Positions 46,601-52,254 of a stretch of DNA of 64,000 nt are shown here, piece after piece. The stretch lies in the NCBI GenBank assembly GCA_026002815.1, contig BPGB01000001.1, positions 164,185 to 228,184 of the forward strand, given 5' to 3'. How positions within the stretch are numbered: the stretch's first letter is position 1; each line of letters starts with the position of its first letter. The notes under the pieces are model-generated. The model ran no database searches. It was not told the DNA's origin and was given only the letters and a program-made list of their open reading frames with translations. Origin of the DNA: Candidatus Woesearchaeota archaeon (GTDB lineage: Archaea > Nanobdellota > Nanobdellia > Woesearchaeales > UBA9642). Made by a program: the position numbers and the translations under genes.

Positions 46601-48059
46601 TTTTTGCTGTTATTGTTGTGCAGTTTATTGTTGCTTTGTTTCCTTTGTTGTCTGTTATTGTTACTGTTGGTTTGTATGTTCCTGGGTTGTTGTATGTGTG
46701 GAATATGTTGTTTGTTGTTGTGTTTTTTGTTGTTCCGTCTTTTAGGTTCCATTCGTATTTTGTGTATGTTCCGCTTCCTCCTTGTGGTGTTACTGTTAGT
46801 TCTGTTGTTAGTGGTGTGTTTCCGTTGTTTGGTTCTGCTTCGCATGTTCCTGTTATTTGTGTGTAGTTTTTTGCTGTTATTGTTGTGCAGTTTATTGTTG
46901 CTTTGTTTCCTTTGTTGTCTGTTATTGTTACTGTTGGTTTGTATGTTCCTGGGTTGTTGTATGTGTGGAATATGTTGTTTGTTGTTGTGTTTTTTGTTGT
47001 TCCGTCTTTTAGGTTCCATTCGTATTTTGTGTATGTTCCGCTTCCTCCTTGTGGTGTTACTGTTAGTTCTGTTGTTAGTGGTGTGTTTCCGTTGTTTGGT
47101 TCTGCTTCGCATGTTCCTGTTATTTGTGTGTAGTTTTTTGCTGTTATTGTTGTGCAGTTTATTGTTGCTTTGTTTCCTTTGTTGTCTGTTATTGTTACTG
47201 TTGGTTTGTATGTTCCTGGGTTGTTGTATGTGTGGAATATGTTGTTTGTTGTTGTGTTTTTTGTTGTTCCGTCTTTTAGGTTCCATTCGTATTTTGTGTA
47301 TGTTCCGCTTCCTCCTTGTGGTGTTACTGTTAGTTCTGTTGTTAGTGGTGTGTTTCCGTTGTTTGGTTCTGCTTCGCATGTTCCTGTTATTTGTGTGTAG
47401 TTTTTTGCTGTTATTGTTGGACAATTTACTGTTTTTGTTTGTCCTTGACTATCTGTTACAGTTATGGTTCCGATATATGTTCCAGAAAGCTGATAAACAT
47501 GTTGTATTGTGTTTATTGATGTTGTTTGTGTTTGTCCATCACCAAAATTCCAAAAGTATGAATTATATATGCCGCTTCCACCACTTACTAAGGCAGTATA
47601 TGTTGTATTTAGTGGTATATATCCTTGCACCGGATTTACATTGCATATAACATTTAAAGGATCTTGTGTGGGAATAATATGAAGATTTATGATATGAGTG
47701 TCTCCTCCAAAATAATCTATTGCATAAACTTTTACTTGATAGTCTCCTATGATGTTTTGATAATCTGATGGAGTAACATTTATGTATCCACCCGCTCCAT
47801 TATTTGTTGTTGGTTGATTGAAGAAGTATGTTTTTATTGGGATGTTATTTCCATTTCTAAAAAGCCATATTGAGTATTTTCCTTGTATTCCTTGAAAATT
47901 TGATACTGCTTGGACGGTCCATTCAAATTCTGCTAGTTGACCGTTTGTTATTGTAATGTCGCTATTATGATTTGCTGTCCATTGAGCCCAACTTAATGCT
48001 GCAGATGTGAAGCTAATATTTAATATAAATAAAAATAAGATTATTAATGATTTATTCAT
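43620..48059 (-). CDS. Giant secreted protein with 13 PKD domains, four of them identical copies
   Basis: 1479 residues: signal peptide (about 1-21), an Ig-like N-terminal domain, 13 PKD beta-sandwiches by eye, and a C-terminal CARDB-like domain ending in RCQNC. PKD signatures such as FGDGTIQN and THTYNNPGTY recur throughout. Twelve domains begin and end with a cysteine (C..P.. and NCPTIT), as if each were closed by a disulfide. Residues about 218-573 are four identical 89-residue units, each with three N-glycosylation sequons (NYT, NTT, NCT). There is no membrane anchor, so attachment may be through the neighbouring surface proteins. Codon use in the repeat block is very unlike the rest. Likely adhesin or S-layer stalk; the GGGGGT site lies seven bases before the ATG. 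Confidence 0.85.
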   Translation of the reverse strand: MNKSLIILFLFILNISFTSAALSWAQWTANHNSDITITNGQLAEFEWTVQAVSNFQGIQGKYSIWLFRNGNNIPIKTYFFNQPTTNNGAGGYINVTPSDYQNIIGDYQVKVYAIDYFGGDTHIINLHIIPTQDPLNVICNVNPVQGYIPLNTTYTALVSGGSGIYNSYFWNFGDGQTQTTSINTIQHVYQLSGTYIGTITVTDSQGQTKTVNCPTITAKNYTQITGTCEAEPNNGNTPLTTELTVTPQGGSGTYTKYEWNLKDGTTKNTTTNNIFHTYNNPGTYKPTVTITDNKGNKATINCTTITAKNYTQITGTCEAEPNNGNTPLTTELTVTPQGGSGTYTKYEWNLKDGTTKNTTTNNIFHTYNNPGTYKPTVTITDNKGNKATINCTTITAKNYTQITGTCEAEPNNGNTPLTTELTVTPQGGSGTYTKYEWNLKDGTTKNTTTNNIFHTYNNPGTYKPTVTITDNKGNKATINCTTITAKNYTQITGTCEAEPNNGNTPLTTELTVTPQGGSGTYTKYEWNLKDGTTKNTTTNNIFHTYNNPGTYKPTVTITDNKGNKATINCTTITVNNCQPITGTCTIVPTIGYAPLVVNVTINPRGGTGIYSYKYIFGDGTIQNTIANKTTHTYNNPGIYYPKIIITDSQGNTGLIDCQRLKVMEKPINGTCEVYPRTGYAPLKTNFTINAQGGYGTHSYKYIFGDGTIQNTIANKTTHTYNNPGIYYPMVIVIDDRGKNGTIQCPTINVYQQQTTNYTLNCTAYPTSGNTPLSVNFNATININSNNKIEHNINPNTPSTTWTYTWTFGDGNTLINGPNIQYTYNNPGTFYPKVKATNGNITIQKNCPTITVNNPINITCQANPTNGTIPLNVSFTTIVTGGSGTYTKYEWNFKDGTTQNTSKGNTYHIYTKAGTYTPTVTVKDNLGNTKTTTCPTITTKNQTPTINYTLTCQAYPTSGNAPLSVNFNATITTKIINNTPSIGIAQKNNQKTTNNENKNTKTNIQEENTNTQITYNTECSENTTEWNYQWIFGDGHHIFNGPNVWHTYNNPGTYYPIVQAKKGCITLTTTCPTITTKNQTQITNITGKCYANPNYGSPPLNTTLTVLANGGSGTYINYEWDFDDGITQNTSTKIIDHTYYTNGEYSPSVIVTDTFGQSKRIRCEVINVRGYTPDLECAATPVNGNAPLTVKFDAITRYLLPGLNPGSQFVRYEWLFGDNYSYIDNSSTIYHTYEYPGTYNPVLKGIRENGAIVYRNCPTINVYYLNYTLIADPNGPYKGYVNTYLLFNASKSIGNIVKYVWDFGNGAIVETTRPYVYYLYNNTIGIFKVKLTVYDTNGLSATGYTTATIIEPTNYPVEEDKIRSGLWIGSISIAGKDGIQEFSRTNDEVYINLQLANNYEYDLKDARIIIEIPELGIKQKSSAFNLRSGQEKVHSINVQLWNIPKGRYDVKIIVQDDKVRRIKYRELMISDTLPTRCQNC
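45883..46229 (-). repeat. 86-bp direct repeat inside the PKD gene
   Basis: 86 bp at 45883-45968 recur, apparently unchanged, at 46144-46229 (261 bp apart), encoding the FGDGTIQNTIANKTTH-to-YNNPG part of PKD domains 6 and 7, while the flanking parts of those two domains differ. This patchy identity suggests gene conversion. Confidence 0.75.
46341..47408 (-). repeat. Four tandem 267-bp repeats, identical by eye
   Basis: Units start at 46341, 46608, 46875 and 47142; I see no differences among the four copies. Each encodes one 89-residue PKD domain. The left edge diverges immediately before 46341 and the right edge within about ten bases after 47408. Identity at every silent site means recent duplication or ongoing homogenisation. 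Confidence 0.92.
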
Positions 48060-48066
48060 TTTTTAG

Positions 48067-48072
48067 ACCCCC
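48067..48072 (-). promoter_or_regulatory. GGGGGT ribosome binding site of the PKD giant
   Basis: Minus-strand GGGGGT, then CTAAAAA and the ATG at 48057-48059. Spacing of seven bases is normal for a Shine-Dalgarno site. Confidence 0.55.
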
Positions 48073-48194
48073 AACGAATATTATTTATGAAAAATATTGA
48101 TTTTATGTATTATAATTGGATATTGTAATTGTGAATAATTTGTTTATTTTGTTATTAATACTTATATATTGTTTATTTTGTTTTTTTGTATTTT

Positions 48195-49451
48195 TTATTT
48201 ACGCAGTATTTTAAATATAAGGTTTAATCCATATGATGGTTTATCATGTTTCTTATAATCTGCCATTGCACTAAACTCTATTGGCCCGGTCTTTACTGCT
48301 ATTCTTGGTCCATATCTTATGCAGTTTTTTGCAATCTTTTCATTTTTTAATAAATTATTATATGATTCTTTTACTATGTTTCCTGTATGATCTCTTAATA
48401 TTTCATCAAATGCTTCTTTTTTTAATACTGTTGTGGTATAATTATTCGCTCCTACACCTATCTTTAAATCTTCACCAATTAATAGGTCAAGTCCTGTGTT
48501 GTATATTTCTGATTCTCGATTAGTATGTAATGTCGTTATGCCATATGGGCCTTGGAATATGATATCTGGTTCTGCTTCCTCAAATTTTCTATATCCTGCA
48601 TAGGTGTTTATTTCTATTTCCCCACCAAATATATTTTTTAGTATTAATGATAATCTTCCTTGTGGGATATTTTTTCTGTTGTTTCCTTCATATATTATTC
48701 CTGCGCCTATTCCTATTTCTATATTTTCTTTTGATTCTCTAGTAGTGTCTCTATATATTACTTTTGTTATAGTTTTTTCTTTTTTGGGAGGTTCTCTCAA
48801 TATGATTTGTCTTAATTTTCCACTATTGTCTTCTCCTCTTGTTATGAATAAATATCCTCTTTCTATTGTTTTTCCTTTTTTATCAATCGCACTTATTTCG
48901 ACTGCATATATTCCTTCTTTTAATTCCTTGAATTCTTTTTCTGTTATTTTTCCATCTTGTATATATTCATTCCATTTAGGATCTTTTACTTCAAATTCTC
49001 TTACCATACGTTCTAGCTCTTTATGATTTTTTAGTACTTGTTGTTTATTCATTACTGTATTTTTATCTGAACTGTATGTTTTGTTTATCCCGTTGTATAA
49101 GAAATTAAATACTTCGTCGAATGTTACTCCTTTGAATTTTGTTGTTGCATCTTTTTTTGTTGGAAAATTTGTTAAGTCCAATGCAAGAGAGTCTCCATAG
49201 TTTAAAGTCATTGTTTTAGTTGCTGGAGTGAATAAATGCCCATCTAATAATCCTGTTATTATTTCTTTTTTTGTGCTGTCTATTAATGGCATTATTCTAT
49301 TTTCTGTAGTGTGTAGTGCTTTAATCTTTTCATCCCTTGTTTTTTTGTCCCAAGAATTATCTTGCGCATATGTAGCTGTTGGGATTATTGTGTTTCGTAA
49401 TATTTCATATATAAGATATGCAGGTATTATTAGATTTTTTATTTTTTTCAT
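48195..49451 (-). CDS. Exported protein with a beta-barrel-like C-terminal half
   Basis: 418 residues. The N-terminus is a signal-type segment (LIIPAYLIYEILRNTIIP) ending near TYAQD. Residues about 30-225 form a mixed soluble domain of unknown kind. From about 245 the chain reads as a series of amphipathic beta strands separated by short turns (NIEIGIGAGIIYEGNN, GRLSLILKNIFGGEIEINTY, LKIGVGANNYTTTVL, RIAVKTGPIEFSAMADYKK, YGLNLIFKILRK), the pattern of an outer-membrane barrel. Archaea of this type are not known to have such a membrane, so it may instead be a soluble barrel, a pore released to or inserted in another cell, or a repeat beta-fold. No family recognised. Confidence 0.65.
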   Translation of the reverse strand: MKKIKNLIIPAYLIYEILRNTIIPTATYAQDNSWDKKTRDEKIKALHTTENRIMPLIDSTKKEIITGLLDGHLFTPATKTMTLNYGDSLALDLTNFPTKKDATTKFKGVTFDEVFNFLYNGINKTYSSDKNTVMNKQQVLKNHKELERMVREFEVKDPKWNEYIQDGKITEKEFKELKEGIYAVEISAIDKKGKTIERGYLFITRGEDNSGKLRQIILREPPKKEKTITKVIYRDTTRESKENIEIGIGAGIIYEGNNRKNIPQGRLSLILKNIFGGEIEINTYAGYRKFEEAEPDIIFQGPYGITTLHTNRESEIYNTGLDLLIGEDLKIGVGANNYTTTVLKKEAFDEILRDHTGNIVKESYNNLLKNEKIAKNCIRYGPRIAVKTGPIEFSAMADYKKHDKPSYGLNLIFKILRK

Positions 49452-49611
49452 TTTATTTTTGTATTACATATTTTTCTATTATTTTATCTATTATTCAGTG
49501 ATGAAAAACTTATTGATATTTAAAGGTTTTGATTTTTATATTAAAAAAACATTGAACTGTATGGAAATAAAATTCATTAAATTAATAAAATAATATTATT
49601 TTCATAAATCA

Positions 49612-50286
49612 ATGAAAATATTCATAGTAATAGCTGCATATAATGAATCTAAAAGTATTTCTAAAGTCATTAATAGTCTAAAAAAAGCAGGTTACAAAAA
49701 TATAGTTGTTGTTGATGATGGTTCAAAAGACAATACATATGAGATAATAAAAAAATCAAGAGTGCATGCCTTGAAGCACATAATAAATAGAGGACAAGGC
49801 GCAGCTCTAAAAACAGGAATAGATTATGCTATAAATAAAGGTGCAGATATAATAGTCACATTCGATGCAGATGGTCAACATAGAGTTGAAGATATAAAGC
49901 CTATGATTGAACCAATAATTAATAAAGAATGTGAAATAACAATCGGTTCGAGATTTCTAAAAAAAACAAGTGTTCCGTTAAAAAGACTTTTAACACTTAA
50001 GATTGCCATATTAGTATTATGGTTATTTTATGGTGTAAAAATGACAGATGCACATAACGGCTTTAGGGCTATGTCAAGAGATGCTGCGAAGAAAATAGAA
50101 ATAACTTCCGATAGAATGGAGCACGCGTCTCAAATAATAGAAGAAATATATAAGAAGAGAATCAAATACAAAGAAGTGCCCGTGACAATAATATATAATA
50201 ATTATAGTTTAAGTAAGGGACATGGCGGGTTAACGCAAGCAATTAAAGTATTTACAAAAATGTTTTTTAGGAAGATATTAAAATAA
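49612..50286 (+). CDS. Family 2 glycosyltransferase (DPM1-like)
   Basis: 224 residues with the GT-A fold of dolichol-phosphate sugar synthases: IVIAAYNESKSISKVI at the start, VVVDDGSKDNTYEI, NRGQGAALKTGIDYA, the metal-binding DxD in VTFDADGQHR, and IGSRFLKK. It has no C-terminal membrane domain, so it acts at the membrane surface, probably loading a sugar onto polyprenyl phosphate. A small DUF2304 membrane protein follows in the same direction, a common pairing. A TATA-like AT box lies about 27 nt before the ATG. Confidence 0.9.
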   Translation: MKIFIVIAAYNESKSISKVINSLKKAGYKNIVVVDDGSKDNTYEIIKKSRVHALKHIINRGQGAALKTGIDYAINKGADIIVTFDADGQHRVEDIKPMIEPIINKECEITIGSRFLKKTSVPLKRLLTLKIAILVLWLFYGVKMTDAHNGFRAMSRDAAKKIEITSDRMEHASQIIEEIYKKRIKYKEVPVTIIYNNYSLSKGHGGLTQAIKVFTKMFFRKILK

Positions 50287-50468
50287 TTTTAAATATAAAA
50301 AATATTAAAGGTAAATAAAAGTTGAATAAAATATAAATAAGGTTAGGAAATATATATAAAATAAATACACATAAAATACAAAAGTATAAAACTAATAAAA
50401 TATAAAAAATAAGCTATAAAAAATCAATAAACTTTAAAACCAAATTTTTTATATAAAAGGTGATATGA

Positions 50469-50810
50469 ATGATTACAATAATACAAGTATTAATAATACT
50501 TTTTTCATTATTTGCATGGAGCAGGGCCGCATTAAGATTAAGAGATAAATCATTAAGACCTGGAGAGTTTTTTTTCTGGAGTATAATATGGATTTCATTA
50601 ATATTATTTTCATTAAGTCCGCTAATGTTGCAATTATTAAGTAATTTTTTAGGAATACAAAGAGCGACAGATCTTGCATTGTATGTGAGCATTATTTTAT
50701 TGTTTTACTTAATGTTTAGAGTATATGTTCAAGTTGATAAACAGGGACAAGAAATAACAAAAATAGTTAGAGAAATATCTATAAAACGATCAACAAAAAA
50801 AAGACCATAG
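50469..50810 (+). CDS. DUF2304 membrane protein
   Basis: 113 residues with three hydrophobic segments and the family features WSRAALRLRDKSLRPGEFFFW and a C-terminal coiled helix (VDKQGQEITKIVREI). Genes of this family commonly sit beside polyprenyl-phosphate GT2 glycosyltransferases, as here, and may help anchor or regulate them. The AAAGGTGAT site before the ATG decides the start; an ATG four bases upstream is in another frame. Confidence 0.85.
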   Translation: MITIIQVLIILFSLFAWSRAALRLRDKSLRPGEFFFWSIIWISLILFSLSPLMLQLLSNFLGIQRATDLALYVSIILLFYLMFRVYVQVDKQGQEITKIVREISIKRSTKKRP

Positions 50811-50927
50811 AAATATATCGAAAATAATTTAAAATTTAATACAATTTAAAATTAAATATAATCTGAAAATGAACATATCTTCTTAAAAAACCTTTACATA
50901 TAAATATTATAAATAATGTACATTACT

Positions 50928-51288
50928 TTATATTTTTACTAGGACCACACCAATAATAATAAGTATAATGCCTATAATCTTATAAGCATTTATTTTTTCT
51001 TTTAATAATTTGTAAGATAAAAGAGTAACAAAAATATAAGCAAGAGAAGTCATAGGATACGCAATAGATAAATCCGTAATTCTAAGAACCATAATAAAAA
51101 TTAAGCTTGATAAACCATAAAAAAATATTCCAATTATTAAATTGTGATTTTTTAATATATCAAAAATATTTCTTAAACTTATCTTTATATGAAATTCTTT
51201 AGAACCCTTCTTTAAAAAAAACGGAACCAAGTGCACCTATGAATGTGAGAATAATCATTAATCCGATAATAATAATTGTATCATTCAT
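50928..51288 (-). CDS. EmrE/ArnE-like small transporter, interrupted by one frameshift
   Basis: The ATG at 51286-51288 opens MNDTIIIIGLMIILTFIG and continues to GALGSVF, then stops; the next frame carries on as LKKGSKEFHIKISLRN and three more membrane helices to ILIIIGVVLVKI. Taking one base out of the A8 run at 51214-51221 (plus strand) gives a single 119-residue four-helix protein like ArnE/ArnF flippase halves. It overlaps the preceding transporter gene by eight bases, so the two are translationally coupled and probably form a heterodimer that flips a lipid-linked sugar. Confidence 0.75.
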
Positions 51289-51640
51289 TTTTACTACCTA
51301 ATCCAATAAATGAAACACCAAAAATTATCGAAAATAAACCAATCCAATTAATAATTGAAATATTCTCATTAAATAAATATATAGATGCTATACTGACCCA
51401 AATGAAACTGAGAGCTATAAATGGATACACTAGAGAAAGATCTGCATATTTCAATGAAATAATAAGAAGAACAGCGCCGATGGCGTAGGATAAAAAACCA
51501 AGAATTAAAGAAATGTTTGTTATTATAGAAATAAAGGAATAAATACTCTTTGCACCAATCTTTAAAAGTATCTGTCCTAAGGAAGTAAATACAGTACATA
51601 GAATAACAAAAAATATTGCTTTTTTATTATTTTTAATCAT
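51281..51640 (-). CDS. EmrE/ArnF-like small transporter subunit
   Basis: 119 residues, four hydrophobic helices, of the drug/metabolite transporter superfamily. The pattern SLGQILLKIGAKSI, then ISLKYADLSLVYPFIALSF, matches the small multidrug/ArnE-ArnF type (Pro and Tyr in helix 3). ArnE/F proteins flip undecaprenyl-phosphate-linked aminoarabinose in bacteria; here the paired genes next to PAP2 and AglB suggest flipping of a polyprenyl-phosphate sugar. It overlaps the PAP2 gene by four bases and the second subunit by eight. Confidence 0.8.
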   Translation of the reverse strand: MIKNNKKAIFFVILCTVFTSLGQILLKIGAKSIYSFISIITNISLILGFLSYAIGAVLLIISLKYADLSLVYPFIALSFIWVSIASIYLFNENISIINWIGLFSIIFGVSFIGLGSKNE

Positions 51641-52104
51641 AAAAACACCTTAAGCAAAATTGTGTTTATTATTATTGCAATTAATATCCCTCCAAAAATA
51701 TCACTCCAATAATGTTTTTTTAGATAGAATCTAGAATAAATAACAAATGCCCATAAAAAAGAACATAGTATTATTAAAGTTATGTTATTAGAAAAAAAAT
51801 ATAGCCAAAATAAAATAGTAGTAACTCTTCCACTATGTACAGAGGGAAAACTAGCGGCATCAATGCGTTCCAAAGGCGTATTAGAAGATTGCTTTCTAGG
51901 TCTATCCTTAAAATAGACAATTTTAATGATGTAGGAAATTACATTAACAGAGATTAAACCGAGAAATAACAAAAAGGCAAATCTTTTGTTAAAAAAATAT
52001 AATAAAACAACTATAATGAAAGATATGACGAAACTTCCAAGGTATGTAATTTGTTTAAAAAATGAATGTATTAAAATGTTTAAGTTCTTAATAATATTGG
52101 TCAT
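51637..52104 (-). CDS. PAP2-family membrane phosphatase
   Basis: 155 residues with about five hydrophobic helices and all three phosphatase motifs: KIVYFKDRPRKQ (K-x6-RP), FPSVHSGR (PSxHS) and SRFYLKKHYWSD (SRx5Hx3D). Family members dephosphorylate lipid pyrophosphates or phosphates; after AglB transfers a glycan, recycling of the dolichyl (pyro)phosphate carrier is the likely role here. It is the first gene of a tight three-gene unit with the two small transporters and lies 150 bp from aglB on the same strand. Confidence 0.9.
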   Translation of the reverse strand: MTNIIKNLNILIHSFFKQITYLGSFVISFIIVVLLYFFNKRFAFLLFLGLISVNVISYIIKIVYFKDRPRKQSSNTPLERIDAASFPSVHSGRVTTILFWLYFFSNNITLIILCSFLWAFVIYSRFYLKKHYWSDIFGGILIAIIINTILLKVFL

Positions 52105-52254
52105 TGAAAAACAAAGAATTTAATGTTTTATTAATTTTATGTTTATAGTAGTTGTATTTTTTTTAAATTTTCATTGCGTAATATTTGTTCTATCTTTTTT
52201 TTCATCTTTGATTTCTAGAACTTTTTTCTGTTTTTAAAATTTATTTTCTTCTTA

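Noticed and set aside
46341..47408. CRISPR-like array
   Set aside because: Units are 267 bp, contiguous and coding, with no spacers; they encode PKD domains.
46333..47424. A second 363-codon minus-strand frame (Asn/His/Lys/Arg repeats) in the same region
   Set aside because: Out-of-frame shadow of the PKD gene, which has signal peptide, cysteines and sequons in the right places.
46259..47650. A 463-codon plus-strand frame rich in Leu and Cys over the PKD repeats
   Set aside because: It exists only because the repeats lack stops in every frame (267 is divisible by three and the strand is A-poor). It has no start signal, no family and non-protein-like composition.
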